Source of the DNA: Candidatus Dependentiae bacterium Noda2021
Lineage (GTDB): Bacteria > Babelota > Babeliae > Babelales > Vermiphilaceae
Assembly: GCA_020886235.1 (NCBI GenBank)
Contig: AP025250.1
Location: forward strand, 990,715 to 1,054,714
Direction: 5' to 3'
Length of the DNA stretch: 64,000 nucleotides
Made by a program: the position numbers and the translations under genes. Positions 48,934 to 58,172 of this stretch are shown in pieces. Position 1 is the stretch's first letter, and every line of letters starts with the position of its first letter. Under the pieces are notes generated by a model. That model was not told the origin of the DNA. It made no database searches and saw only the letters and a list, made by a program, of their open reading frames with translations.

Positions 48934-48942
48934 TGCTATAGT
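48934..48942 (+). promoter_or_regulatory. Possible extended -10 promoter
   Basis: TGCTATAGT, an extended -10 element, 33 bases before the zinc-ribbon ATG; the -35 (TTGCTT) is weak and 19 bases away. Confidence 0.4.
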
Positions 48943-48974
48943 CTAAAAAAAGGCACTAAAAAAAGGAGAATAAA

Positions 48975-49154
48975 ATGAAGTGTAAGCGCTGTGGCGGGCT
49001 AATGGTACTACAATCATTTTTCGACCATTTTTTAAATTTTGATGGATGGAAATGTCTAAATTGTGGTAAAGTAGTATTGAAAAAAGACAAAAGTATTGAG
49101 TTCGACACGTTCAGTATTTTTTATCAACAGCAAAAATGTCGTAATCGCAACTGA
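48975..49154 (+). CDS. Small zinc-ribbon protein
   Basis: A 59-residue protein with AAGGAG upstream of the ATG. Two CxxC knuckles, CKRCGG at residues 3-8 and CLNCGK about 25 residues later, form a zinc ribbon. The tail holds one further Cys (QQQKCRNRN). Small zinc ribbons often act in transcription or translation, but no family name is justified. It ends 11 bases before tsaB and is probably co-transcribed with it. Confidence 0.75.
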   Translation: MKCKRCGGLMVLQSFFDHFLNFDGWKCLNCGKVVLKKDKSIEFDTFSIFYQQQKCRNRN

Positions 49155-49165
49155 AAAAAAGCTAC

Positions 49166-49840
49166 ATGATTTATTTTTTAACTGTATCTAACACGTTTGA
49201 CTTGGTCCAAATCGGTCTTTTTGGCAATAATCACTTAATAGATTCTATAAGCGATGACAAATTATATGTCAGCAAAAATATTATACTTTTAATTGATAGT
49301 CTTCTTGCAAAAAACAATAAAAAATTATCTGATCTTTCGTTTATTGCGGCAAATCAAGGACCGGCACCTTACACAACGCTACGTGTTGTTCTGACTACAG
49401 TTAATGGCATTAGCTTTAGTACCAACATCCCCTTAATTGGGCTTGATGGGTTAGAATTATTTGCGCAAGAATATATGGATACGCATTATCCCCAAACGGT
49501 AATCGTACAAAATGCGTTTAATCAAGAATTGTATTATGCCTTGGTATCATGCCAAGGCATTCTTTCAAAAGGCTACAACACAGCTTCTGAATGCATACAA
49601 TTCATTAATGAAACGTTCCCTTGCAATACCATACGCATACTCGGAAATGGCTACATGCTTCATAAACAACTTTTCGATGAAGCGTTCGGCTCACGCATTG
49701 CATGTCCACAACCTATACCTACCAATCCTTCATTGAGTTTTCTAGGTAACGCTGCCTATGCACTATGGCAAAAAGAAGCTCATCAATCTGAGCAGTTGCT
49801 GCCGCTTTATTTAAAAACCGTAATTATCAATCCTGCGTAA
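49166..49840 (+). CDS. tsaB: TsaB-like tRNA t6A modification protein
   Basis: A 224-residue actin-fold protein of the TsaB family, the non-catalytic partner of TsaD in t6A synthesis. Marks: ANQGPAPYTTLRVVLTTVNGISFSTNIPLIGLDGLELFA (family consensus GPGSFTGLRIG...AKGLA, here degenerate with PYTT for SFTG) and the end LLPLYLK. Short length is usual for TsaB. The degeneration makes binding details uncertain, but tsaD in the same window supports the call. Confidence 0.78.
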   Translation: MIYFLTVSNTFDLVQIGLFGNNHLIDSISDDKLYVSKNIILLIDSLLAKNNKKLSDLSFIAANQGPAPYTTLRVVLTTVNGISFSTNIPLIGLDGLELFAQEYMDTHYPQTVIVQNAFNQELYYALVSCQGILSKGYNTASECIQFINETFPCNTIRILGNGYMLHKQLFDEAFGSRIACPQPIPTNPSLSFLGNAAYALWQKEAHQSEQLLPLYLKTVIINPA

Positions 49841-49841
49841 T

Positions 49842-50717
49842 CTATTCGCGCGCACCGGCTTTGCGCAATGCAAGCTCAATGGGTGTTAATCCTTGACCAA
49901 GCGCTTCTTGCAACGGACTACCCAATGATTTATCTGCAATATAATTAACATCTACGCCTACTTTAATAAGTGCATTAACCATAGGCAAGTTATCATTCTT
50001 TACGGCATTAAAAAGCGGGGTAGAGCCTTTGATGATTACATTTTTGTCTGCACCGGCTGCCACTAATACCTCAACAAGTCCCGGATTGCCATTTGATTGC
50101 GTTAACATCCATAAATAATTGTTTAATTGCTGTTTTGTGAATGCAAGCCCGCGGGTAAACAATCGGCGTGAGCCACCCAGCGATCGTTTTTGCACAGCAG
50201 TCATGCCTGCTTGCTCTAACATTTGAGCAACACTTGGTATACCCGCAAGTGGCTCGTGCTGCGATAACCAGGTTATAAATTGTGGCATTAACGGATCATA
50301 GTAGCTTTTTGCCATAACGTATAATAGTGGTTCACCATTAATAATCAATTGAGGATAATCACGTAACACAGAAAAAAAATAATCTGCATGCCGAGGGTCG
50401 CGCGCAAATTCAGTCGATAGCGCAAAAATTAGGGTAAGTTTATCATTGCGCGTGAGCAGTGTATTTTGATCACTAAGTATTTTTCTTACAATTGCTCCAA
50501 TTTGCTCAACCGGCATAACGGTTAAAGATTTTGCAATTTTTTCAACGCTTCTAGATTCGATCAAGGGCTCAAGACTTTTTAAATAATCTTTGCTGTTTTG
50601 TGTAAGTTCAAGAACAGTTTGCTGTTCTTTTTCGTCGCCATGAAGAATGCCAATCCCAAAGCTCAATGCTATGAGTGCACCTAAAATTATAAAAACCTCA
50701 TGTTGCTTTTTTTTCAT
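49842..50717 (-). CDS. Exported ankyrin-repeat protein
   Basis: A 291-residue protein with an N-terminal membrane or signal segment (EVFIILGALIALSFGIGILHG). A helical middle (EKIAKSLTVMPVEQIGAIVRKIL...) leads to C-terminal ankyrin units (LNNYLWMLTQSNGNPGLVEVLVAAGADKN; STPLFNAVKNDNLPMVNALIKVGVDVN; LTPIELALRKAGAR). Start choice between ATGs at 50717 and 50729 is uncertain. No stop-proximal terminator is seen; it ends one base after the convergent tsaB. Confidence 0.7.
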   Translation of the reverse strand: MKKKQHEVFIILGALIALSFGIGILHGDEKEQQTVLELTQNSKDYLKSLEPLIESRSVEKIAKSLTVMPVEQIGAIVRKILSDQNTLLTRNDKLTLIFALSTEFARDPRHADYFFSVLRDYPQLIINGEPLLYVMAKSYYDPLMPQFITWLSQHEPLAGIPSVAQMLEQAGMTAVQKRSLGGSRRLFTRGLAFTKQQLNNYLWMLTQSNGNPGLVEVLVAAGADKNVIIKGSTPLFNAVKNDNLPMVNALIKVGVDVNYIADKSLGSPLQEALGQGLTPIELALRKAGARE

Positions 50718-50803
50718 AGAGAAGCCCATCCTTTTTTTGATAGCTGCATTACCTTCTAACTTATCTAAATTTACAAAAAAAAATCAATAAGCTTGATAAT
50801 CTG

Positions 50804-51562
50804 CTAATCAGTAAAATAAGAACGTATAACACCAATACCAAGAGTAGCAGCCTGCCATGAACGCAATACCGTAGGTGTTAGTTTAACGGTAGTAAAAGCG
50901 TGTGATTTAAGCATATCTTTTTCAGACTGGGTATAATCACCTTCTGGACCGACCGTGATTAGAAAATTATTATGCGATTTGCCATGGTGTAATGACACAT
51001 AGGATGCTAGCGGCAAGCCATCAACATCAAAAAATATTTTCTCATAATGATGAGATTGTTGGTTGAAGAATGAAAGCGCGTCTTCAAGGGATACAGGTTC
51101 TCCCAGTGATTGCGGGATATAGAAATTTTTAGATTGTTCTGCTGCTGCAATCATGATATTTTCAAGGCGAATATGCTCTTTAATGCCACCCCATGCACGC
51201 TGCGTTTTTTGGCTGGTTACTAATTGATACCGTGTTACACCAAGTTCTACCAGATGATAAAACAATGTTTCTAAAGAATCTTTTTTGATAAGCGGTATAA
51301 TAGCAGTAACATCTGGCTGTATCGGTTTATTTTTATGAATAACATGTATAGCAGCAGTAAAACTTTTACGATCAATTGTTACAAGCGTAACGGATGCCCA
51401 TATTTTTTTATCAAATAAAACTAATGTTTGCGCTGGCTGAAACCGAAGAACAACGCCTAGCCTGTGGCACAAATCTTTATCAGTAATGTGCAGTGACATT
51501 GAATTAGTACTCACATACTCTGACAAAGACGGATAATAAAGAGCAAATTCATGCTTGTTCAT
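50804..51562 (-). CDS. rsmE: 16S rRNA m3U1498 methyltransferase RsmE
   Basis: A 252-residue SPOUT-fold methyltransferase. Marks: HRLGVVLRFQPAQTLVLFD (PUA-like N-domain), KKDSLETLFYHLVELGVTRYQLVTSQKTQ, AAAEQS, the knot loop ITVGPEGDYTQSEKDML and VLRSWQAATLGIGVIRS. The usual GPEGG has Asp for the last Gly, and LRxET is LRSWQ. Its ATG overlaps the stop of the upstream gene (ATGA). Confidence 0.9.
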   Translation of the reverse strand: MNKHEFALYYPSLSEYVSTNSMSLHITDKDLCHRLGVVLRFQPAQTLVLFDKKIWASVTLVTIDRKSFTAAIHVIHKNKPIQPDVTAIIPLIKKDSLETLFYHLVELGVTRYQLVTSQKTQRAWGGIKEHIRLENIMIAAAEQSKNFYIPQSLGEPVSLEDALSFFNQQSHHYEKIFFDVDGLPLASYVSLHHGKSHNNFLITVGPEGDYTQSEKDMLKSHAFTTVKLTPTVLRSWQAATLGIGVIRSYFTD

Positions 51563-51924
51563 GTGCGTCTGGCATTCTCTTGCGCGATACGCCGCACCAC
51601 ATAATTTTTCATAATTTTGGCACGGGCAAACAATATGATAGCGCGCTGCTTAGTCCAATAAAACAAATTGGTAAGATGTCTTTTAGCTTTAAGACCTGCC
51701 ATAAAAATCGGTACAAAAATAATTTTTAAGTATTTTATAGCTGTATCCATTACCGGATGTGATTCACGCTTAATGTGAGTTGCACCACACTGCTCTGCTT
51801 CATGATAAAGCGCATCAAAATCAAGGTCATCTTGAGGCTTAGCATACGTCAAAGCGCCAATGCTCATAACAATAAATGACAATAACATGCAAACATTACT
51901 AAAACGCTGGATTGAAAAAACCAT
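51559..51924 (-). CDS. Small exported/membrane hypothetical protein coupled to rsmE
   Basis: A 121-residue protein with a hydrophobic N-terminus (VCMLLSFIVMSIGALTYAKP) and a second hydrophobic stretch (YLKIIFVPIFMAGLKA), then a basic tail (YVVRRIAQENARRT). Its TGA overlaps the rsmE ATG, so translation is coupled. No family recognised. Confidence 0.6.
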   Translation of the reverse strand: MVFSIQRFSNVCMLLSFIVMSIGALTYAKPQDDLDFDALYHEAEQCGATHIKRESHPVMDTAIKYLKIIFVPIFMAGLKAKRHLTNLFYWTKQRAIILFARAKIMKNYVVRRIAQENARRT

Positions 51925-52002
51925 GATACCTACTGCATTATGATTATGAAATAATCACCAGAATACCAACTTTAATCTTTTATTCAATCCAGCCTACATG
52001 CC

Positions 52003-52899
52003 TTATCGATTAAATAAACGTTGTACGTATTTTAGCATAGCAGCAAGCTTGAGTTGCATGAACGCATACCATTGTTTATGCCAGGGCATTTCAAAGACGG
52101 GGTTAGTAACAGTTACCGCTACCGGATGATCTGCTTGCGCATAGTTGTGATATTGTTCAACTGGCTCTTGGGGCACAACTATGACTGCTTGGGGCTCTTC
52201 TTGTACATTGGCTTGCACTTCGACTACAGCAGGCGGGGCTTCTTCCAGTTCAATAGTGATATGAGGTTGCGGTTGTTGCTCATCACTCTGAACATCTTTT
52301 TGTTCTAAAACTGACAAAATGCCCAACGCCTCAACGTCATTTTTGCTGAGTGCTTTTTTTGCATGATGTGTTTTTATTGCGCCGTCAGCTACTAGCAACA
52401 CACAACCAGTAGTAATTGGTCTTTCAAATACGAATGCAAGTGCTTCTTGTCTTTCTTCCATCTGTAATAAAATTTGCGAGCGATATTCTTGGCTATATGA
52501 GCTATCTTGTTCTTCTATTTCACACAACATACCAGGAACATAGGTAATATTTTTTAAACAATCGGCATTAGTAATTAACAGGGAATACCATTGCAAAGTA
52601 GAGAGGCTTTGCTTGTTTTTGCCGTGCAATACGATTGCTAATTGGTCTGGGTGATTAGCATCCCACAGCAATTCATTTACTGAGACATTTTTGGTACCCA
52701 TTTTTACTACATGAAGCGTGTGTTCATTGCTCAGCTTGTTTGAAATAAAATTAACGGGCTGCAATTGGTCTAATTGGTAGGACTCTATGCGAACGGTGTT
52801 TTTTTCAGCTAGGAAAAAAAGCAAAGTAGGAGCGGAATAAACGTTAACACCACACATACTTACGACAAGCAATAAACTCAGTTTAAAGGTATGCAACAT
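52003..52899 (-). CDS. Secreted hypothetical protein with acidic/proline linker
   Basis: A 298-residue protein with AAGGAG before the ATG at 52899 and a signal peptide (MLHTFKLSLLLVVSMCGVNVYSAP). A beta-rich part (to about residue 190) is followed by an acidic Gln/Pro/Val linker (QQPQPHITIELEEAPPAVVEVQ) and a C-terminal amphipathic helix (QWYAFMQLKLAAMLKYVQRLF). The layout recalls an exported domain on a flexible tether. Function unknown. Confidence 0.6.
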   Translation of the reverse strand: MLHTFKLSLLLVVSMCGVNVYSAPTLLFFLAEKNTVRIESYQLDQLQPVNFISNKLSNEHTLHVVKMGTKNVSVNELLWDANHPDQLAIVLHGKNKQSLSTLQWYSLLITNADCLKNITYVPGMLCEIEEQDSSYSQEYRSQILLQMEERQEALAFVFERPITTGCVLLVADGAIKTHHAKKALSKNDVEALGILSVLEQKDVQSDEQQPQPHITIELEEAPPAVVEVQANVQEEPQAVIVVPQEPVEQYHNYAQADHPVAVTVTNPVFEMPWHKQWYAFMQLKLAAMLKYVQRLFNR

Positions 52900-53037
52900 A
52901 ATATCTCCTTTTTTAATAGATCTATATTGCGATTCACCATAACACAAAAAATATAATTGGCCAGCATCAATAGCGCCTTTATTGCTTTTTAAAGCAGTAC
53001 CTCATTACAATTTTAATAAATTAAACAAGGAATTATA

Positions 53038-54198
53038 ATGAACATAAAAATGTTAACTTTTTTAGTAATAACAACCTCGCTCAGCACGCATGCAAGCTTA
53101 GGGCCAATATCACCGCAAGAATATTTAGAATATTATAATTTACTCGTCATCAAACAATCCTCTTCACCGTTAATAAAAAAAAAGCCCGCTGACCAATCAG
53201 ACTTAAAAAAAGTTTTGGGAATTGAAGAAGAAAAAGAATCAAGAGAAACCGTAATTGCGCAGATGCTAGCTGAACTCCATCAAATACCGCACATTCAAAA
53301 AGCAAAAGACCCTGAAGAAGACTTACGAAGTAGAATAGAGATACAAAAAAATAAGATTTCCTCACTTAAAACATCACACAATTCTTTAGCGGAAGTGTAT
53401 CCAGGGGCCCATTTACTGAGTCAATATACACAGCAGGAAAGAGAAGCAACGACCGAATTATTTCGGCTTGAAAAACAATTATTTGAGTTATTAAAAGTTA
53501 AACTTTACGACAGAGCACACGGTTCTTTAAAAATTGTAAACGATAAAAATCAAAAATTTTTATTGTACCCGCTCCATGAAGCAGTTCGTCTTTGCATGTA
53601 TGATTGTGTAATTGGATTATTGCACACACCCATTAATCCCGATGCCATGAACCATGTGGGCAAAAAGCCCGTTCATATTGCCGTTGAAAAAATTGAAAAC
53701 GAACAAAGCGCTATCGCTATCATAAAAAAATTAATAGAATCGGGTGTTGATGTTAACAGCCAATCGCGTCTGGGCGATAACGCGCTCTATTATGCCCTGT
53801 CATTACGTAAGTACCAGCTTGCTGATGTATTGATAGAAAAAGGAAGTACGGATAACCAAGGACCTATGGGATCAGTTTTACCGTTTTTAATCACCTGCCC
53901 CGATCAAACAGTGGCTAAAAGTTTTTTTATCAGCCTGATCGCACGCGGTGCAAATCCTAATGCTAAGCTTGCTGATGGTAACAATTTACTATACGGAGCA
54001 ATTACACACAATCAAGTTGAACTTGCAAAAGCAATTCTCACCTGTGGCGGGGTTGACAACGATGGCCCTGCTGGCTCAGTTGAAGAAGACATCAAGCGCT
54101 TTAATGATCTTGAACTAACAAATACCTTTGCCATTAGAAAAAATTGTGTACCCACTTATTTAGAGTCATGGGATAATTATTCACCACGAAACTTATAA
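53038..54198 (+). CDS. Secreted ankyrin-repeat protein
   Basis: A 386-residue protein, AAGGA before the ATG, signal peptide MNIKMLTFLVITTSLSTHAS. Residues about 40-165 are charged and helical (coiled coil; EEDLRSRIEIQKNKISSLK). Residues about 180-350 hold five ankyrin units (FLLYPLHEAVRLCMYDCVIGLLHTPINPD; KPVHIAVEKIENEQSAIAIIKKLIESGVDVN; NALYYALSLRKYQLADVLIEKGS; SLIARGANPNA; NLLYGAITHNQVELAKAILTCGG), listed in parts. Exported; partner unknown. Confidence 0.75.
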   Translation: MNIKMLTFLVITTSLSTHASLGPISPQEYLEYYNLLVIKQSSSPLIKKKPADQSDLKKVLGIEEEKESRETVIAQMLAELHQIPHIQKAKDPEEDLRSRIEIQKNKISSLKTSHNSLAEVYPGAHLLSQYTQQEREATTELFRLEKQLFELLKVKLYDRAHGSLKIVNDKNQKFLLYPLHEAVRLCMYDCVIGLLHTPINPDAMNHVGKKPVHIAVEKIENEQSAIAIIKKLIESGVDVNSQSRLGDNALYYALSLRKYQLADVLIEKGSTDNQGPMGSVLPFLITCPDQTVAKSFFISLIARGANPNAKLADGNNLLYGAITHNQVELAKAILTCGGVDNDGPAGSVEEDIKRFNDLELTNTFAIRKNCVPTYLESWDNYSPRNL

Positions 54199-54284
54199 TA
54201 CAGTACATGATGCACATTTGAAAAAAATAAGAAATATGGCATGCTTCAATTAGAAATACTTATCTTTTTAGCCAGGAGTTCTCT

Positions 54285-55415
54285 GTGGTTATATTAAAAA
54301 AATTGTTTCACCTTTCATTATTTCCTTTGTTACTTATATCTTCTGCACCATCTCGTGCTGATTGGACTGAAAATCATTTTCTTGTTGGCGCATTAGCTAT
54401 TGGTGGCACCGTTGCAGCTGGCATTGGCATCAATGCTATGCTCAGTTGGTTTGATGAAACTAATGAGTCCATGATTAATCAAACCCGCAATCTGTGCGCA
54501 ATTGCCGACAAAGAATATGCGCCTTATGTTACCTATCTTATCGCTCAAGATGTAATCTTTAATACGCACGCACGAAGCTCCTGGCATTCAGTCGAGGAAA
54601 AACAACTCTATCATCTTGCCGATTTACATAAGACATATGAACCTCGTGGCACTTTCAAAAAATTTATTGCTCGACTGCATGATAATAACTCATCGATGAT
54701 TAGCATGTATAATAAGATAGAAAAGCGTCTTGCAAAAATTAAATCATCGTCAAATATAGATTACAAGACGCAGCACGAACTAATCGATTTGCTCGAATGT
54801 AAAGATAAAATTGCGCAGATGTTACCGCTTTATCAACAACTGTACTCATTGCTTGATAATTACCGTGCATATTTTTCGTTGTTTGATGTAGAAGCAGAAA
54901 TTCGCAAGACCTACGAAAACGAACTTACTATACTCAGCTACAATCATTACGATCAAACACAATTGACAGCACATCTTAAAGCAAGTATTGCAGCACATGG
55001 CACGAGCAGCAAATATCCATTAACCAAATTTATTGACGTTCTTGATAATCACCTTGAGTGCTTAAATGATTATTTACAAAAAGCACGCGGCTTTCCTAAT
55101 CGTTACAGCTGGTGCCTTGATCTTAAAAATCAATTAAGTTTTATAAAAGGCATCATCATATCTGACCATGCCTATTCTACAGAAGTTATTGCACAAGAAC
55201 GCGAGCGCATTGAACGCGAAAAGCTTATGATCGCCCAGCAACAATTGGCATTGCAACAAAAGCAACTTTCTGCTTTAAAAGAACAAAACAGATTAGAAAA
55301 AGAAAAATGTAAATTAGAAGAAGAGCGCTTGAAAATGGAACGAAGACAAGTACAAAATTCAACACATTGCAAACCATCAGTTTCATCTGAAGTAAGCTTT
55401 ACCATAACATTGTAA
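54285..55415 (+). CDS. Secreted coiled-coil hypothetical protein
   Basis: A 376-residue protein with a GTG start six bases after AGGAG and a leader (MVILKKLFHLSLFPLLLISSAPSRA). A second hydrophobic segment (LVGALAIGGTVAAGIGINAML) may span a membrane. The bulk is helical, and residues about 305-360 form a strongly charged coiled coil (ERERIEREKLMIAQQQLALQ... EKEKCKLEEERLKMERR). Similar membrane-plus-coiled-coil proteins shape envelopes or bind partners; function unknown. Confidence 0.65.
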   Translation: MVILKKLFHLSLFPLLLISSAPSRADWTENHFLVGALAIGGTVAAGIGINAMLSWFDETNESMINQTRNLCAIADKEYAPYVTYLIAQDVIFNTHARSSWHSVEEKQLYHLADLHKTYEPRGTFKKFIARLHDNNSSMISMYNKIEKRLAKIKSSSNIDYKTQHELIDLLECKDKIAQMLPLYQQLYSLLDNYRAYFSLFDVEAEIRKTYENELTILSYNHYDQTQLTAHLKASIAAHGTSSKYPLTKFIDVLDNHLECLNDYLQKARGFPNRYSWCLDLKNQLSFIKGIIISDHAYSTEVIAQERERIEREKLMIAQQQLALQQKQLSALKEQNRLEKEKCKLEEERLKMERRQVQNSTHCKPSVSSEVSFTITL

Positions 55416-55424
55416 TTAAACTAT

Positions 55425-55453
55425 AAAGAGGCTGTTTTTTACGAAGCCTCTTT
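55425..55453. terminator. Hairpin between convergent genes
   Basis: Stem AAAGAGGCT / AGCCTCTTT with an 11-base loop; weak T-tracts on both sides. Likely ends the coiled-coil gene and the ankyrin gene ending at 55459. Confidence 0.55.
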
Positions 55454-55458
55454 ATTAA

Positions 55459-56181
55459 TTATAGTGAATCTTTGGTGCGCGCACCTTCAGAAACTAGATA
55501 ATCATATAGTGGTTGTAATTGTGGGAAAGCAGCCGATGCACTATTTGCATCTTTTGTCTTTTGTTGCTCAAGTTTAAGAATAACATAATCAAGAGGTGTT
55601 CCATTTGTTCCGTGATCATAGAACAGATTGAGAATATTAATGTCTGCGCCATAGGCTATAGCCATTTTAAGAGCGTATAAATTTTTATTTATCAGAGCGA
55701 ATTTTAAGACTCGGTTGGCATCGTTCCCCTGATCAAGCCATTTACGTAAATTGTCGTAATTTTTTGTCATTACGTATTGCATTGCCCTGCTGCCATCTCC
55801 TGGGCTCGAGGTTGCATTAGTTTTATAGAGTGGTTTTTTGATCGCGAGCCAGTCATACCCAAAACTGGTATCTAACAATTTTGCAATACGCACTTCTTGC
55901 CCCGGAAATTTTTGGGACAATAGTCTTAAAAAATTAAAAACTATTGTTTTTACATTAATCTGTTTAGAGTTTGCAGCAAGTAAATTAGAAAAATGGCTAT
56001 TGAATGCTTCCACGGCGGTAGGAATATTAGATGACTTAGCAACAATAGTTTTAATCAGCTCTTGCTGGGCCATTTTATCATCTAAGCCAATAATTATTGG
56101 CTGATCAAAATCCTCATTGTACTCAAATGAAAAGGATGTGGTACACACCAATAACATATATAACGCATATTTTATATTCAT
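55459..56181 (-). CDS. Secreted ankyrin-type paralogue 5 of the 55-59 kb array
   Basis: A 240-residue protein with leader MNIKYALYMLLVCTTSFS. It shares with its neighbours the segment FNFLRLLSQKFPGQEVRIAKLLDTSFGYDWL and C-terminal ankyrin-like units (NYDNLRKWLDQGNDANRVL; NLYALKMAIAYGADIN). The region before (IGLDDKMAQQELIKTIVAKSSN) replaces the F-box-like stretch of the siblings and is more diverged. Last gene of the array. Confidence 0.72.
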   Translation of the reverse strand: MNIKYALYMLLVCTTSFSFEYNEDFDQPIIIGLDDKMAQQELIKTIVAKSSNIPTAVEAFNSHFSNLLAANSKQINVKTIVFNFLRLLSQKFPGQEVRIAKLLDTSFGYDWLAIKKPLYKTNATSSPGDGSRAMQYVMTKNYDNLRKWLDQGNDANRVLKFALINKNLYALKMAIAYGADINILNLFYDHGTNGTPLDYVILKLEQQKTKDANSASAAFPQLQPLYDYLVSEGARTKDSL

Positions 56182-56190
56182 GTGTATCCC

Positions 56191-56901
56191 TTAGTTTAAA
56201 GCGCCTTGATTACGCAAATACTCAGCAATTTTCTGCAATTTTGTAGTATTAAAACCTTGTCTTTGTAAAACTTGTACAAGCTGTAAAGGGCTTCCCACAA
56301 AATTGAGCTCATAGGCTTGTATTGGTGCATTAAAATCAGCTCCGTATGAAACAAGGGCTTTAATCGCATCTAAATTAGCATTTTCAATAGCAGTAAAAAG
56401 TAATGGCACCCCATTTGAAGATAGCGTATTGGGATCATATCCTTGTTTTAACCAACGAGTTAAAGACACGATCTTGTTATCAATAATTAAAGAGACTGCC
56501 GCATCTACGTCAGCTTGTGTAGTTTGTCTAGCTACGTACCCTAACTTTGTTTGCAACCACTCAGTAGCTTCAGGCATGTTAAGCAATCGAGCAATGCGCA
56601 CTGCCTGCCCCGGGAATCTTTTTACTGCATCATTCATAAATGATACAATCGCAATATTAAGAGGGTTAAACTGCGCAAACTCCTTACTTACTAATCTTAA
56701 ATTTGCAATACTCGCCTTAAAACGCTCAACAGCTTGTGTTGGATTTAGTGCAGTTGCTAAATTTGAGTTGTACAATGCAGTTAAGACTTCTTTTTTTATT
56801 TCTTGAGGCAGCTGATTAAATGAAGGAAACGTTGGTTCATCTTTTTCCATTGCTTGCATAAAACTAAACCCAAAAACAACCAGCATTAGTAACTTCTTCA
56901 T
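56191..56901 (-). CDS. Secreted F-box-like/ankyrin paralogue 4
   Basis: A 236-residue protein with leader MKKLLMLVVFGFSFMQAM. Residues about 30-75 look F-box-like (NQLPQEIKKEVLTALYNSN... IANLRLVSKEFAQF). Then comes the array signature FMNDAVKRFPGQAVRIARLLNMPEATEWL and ankyrin units (KIVSLTRWLKQGYDPN; PLLFTAIENANLDAIKALVSYGADFN). It starts 28 bases after its neighbour ends. An exported F-box-like protein suggests host targeting, by inference. Confidence 0.75.
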   Translation of the reverse strand: MKKLLMLVVFGFSFMQAMEKDEPTFPSFNQLPQEIKKEVLTALYNSNLATALNPTQAVERFKASIANLRLVSKEFAQFNPLNIAIVSFMNDAVKRFPGQAVRIARLLNMPEATEWLQTKLGYVARQTTQADVDAAVSLIIDNKIVSLTRWLKQGYDPNTLSSNGVPLLFTAIENANLDAIKALVSYGADFNAPIQAYELNFVGSPLQLVQVLQRQGFNTTKLQKIAEYLRNQGALN

Positions 56902-56929
56902 ATATCTTCCTTATTAAATTTTTCCTCAC

Positions 56930-57631
56930 TTATTCTTGATCACGCGCACCTTGCAAACGTAAATAATTATCTATTGCTATGTATTTCTCCGCATCTTGCG
57001 GAAATAAATTAATATATGTTTGAAGCAATTGAAGCGGGGTGCGGGTAAACAAATCGGTAGGAAACTCTTTTACTCCCGAATTAACATCAGCGCCGTAACG
57101 GACTAATAGTTTTACCGCCTCAAGGTTGCCTACGGTAATGGCTATAAACAGCAATGTCCCTTCAGTAGCTTGAGCGTCCGGGTCATAACCGCTATTTAAC
57201 CAGTCCTCTAGCAAATTAAGCTGATTTTTCTTAATTAAAGATGTAGCCATGAATAAGTTTTTCATGTCAGGGTAGTTAGGATTATATTTTTTGAGCAGCG
57301 GCTTTACACTCTTAAGCCACAACGCGGCGTACTCGTTATTAAGAGCACGCGCTAAGCGAACTTCATATCCCCAGAATTTTTTTAAAGCGGCGTTTAAAAA
57401 AGTGTAAACACTAGCTTTACTTGCAAGTTGCTTGTTAACCATACGTAGTTCTTTAAATCGTGCAATGGCATCATCGGGGTTTTGGGCGTTAACTACTGCC
57501 ATAATAATTGAAGATTTTAAAACTTCACCTTGAATATCGATAGGCAATTCTTGGTAAGGAAATGACGGCTCATCTTTTTCCATGCTGTGCACACTGGCAG
57601 CAAAGCATAATACTAACAAAACTTTCTTCAT
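56930..57631 (-). CDS. Secreted F-box-like/ankyrin paralogue 3
   Basis: A 233-residue protein with leader MKKVLLVLCFAASVHSM. F-box-like stretch YQELPIDIQGEVLKSSI... FKELRMVNKQLAS, array signature FLNAALKKFWGYEVRLARALNNEYAALWL (the central PGQ has become WGY), ankyrin units QLNLLEDWLNSGYDPDA and TLLFIAITVGNLEAVKLLVRYGADVN. Close in build to paralogue 4, starting with nearly the same residues (KDEPSFP / KDEPTFP), so these two are the youngest duplicates. Confidence 0.75.
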   Translation of the reverse strand: MKKVLLVLCFAASVHSMEKDEPSFPYQELPIDIQGEVLKSSIIMAVVNAQNPDDAIARFKELRMVNKQLASKASVYTFLNAALKKFWGYEVRLARALNNEYAALWLKSVKPLLKKYNPNYPDMKNLFMATSLIKKNQLNLLEDWLNSGYDPDAQATEGTLLFIAITVGNLEAVKLLVRYGADVNSGVKEFPTDLFTRTPLQLLQTYINLFPQDAEKYIAIDNYLRLQGARDQE

Positions 57632-57757
57632 TGAAAACTCTTTTTAATTTGAACTATTAAATTACTTTTAATTTATATCCTTATAGTAAATTTTAACAAA
57701 AATGAGCTTACATCTTCAACAAAAACAATAGGTTATAAATTCACATGTAATTAATAA

Positions 57758-58138
57758 TTATTGACGCAGTATATCACGTACATAGCTACCTAAGCTATCA
57801 TCACGGCGCAATTTGACTACACGAGCCCATCGGGCAGCAAAAGGTGTATTTATTAAGGTTGCAATAAGATCTTCTTGGTTAGGAAACTTTTCTAGCAGTG
57901 CGTCAAGGTATAACCCAATCACATGGGTGTATGAGTAAATTCTATCACGCTGCAAGAGCTCTAATTCTTGTACGCCTTGAAATACATTGCGCGAGCGAGC
58001 TATTCTATCATTGATTGCGGCTGTAATCTCGGGCATTCGTGGTTCCCAGGGGAAAAAAATTTGCTGATGCATCGTCGCTGATAACCCTAACGGCATTACC
58101 ACTATTACTAATAATTTTTTTATTAAAGCACGTTTCAT
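57758..58138 (-). CDS. Secreted truncated paralogue 2 (no ankyrin part)
   Basis: A 126-residue protein with leader MKRALIKKLLVIVVMPLGLSA. It keeps the N-terminal part of the family (FFPWEPRMPEITAAINDRIARSRNVFQGVQELELLQRDR) and the signature LDALLEKFPNQEDLIATLINTPFAARW, but ends before any ankyrin unit. It may be a decayed copy or a minimal version. No remnant of the missing half is obvious in the 120 bases downstream. Confidence 0.62.
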   Translation of the reverse strand: MKRALIKKLLVIVVMPLGLSATMHQQIFFPWEPRMPEITAAINDRIARSRNVFQGVQELELLQRDRIYSYTHVIGLYLDALLEKFPNQEDLIATLINTPFAARWARVVKLRRDDSLGSYVRDILRQ

Positions 58139-58172
58139 AATTACCCTCTACGCCTTATCATTTTGCAAGCAT

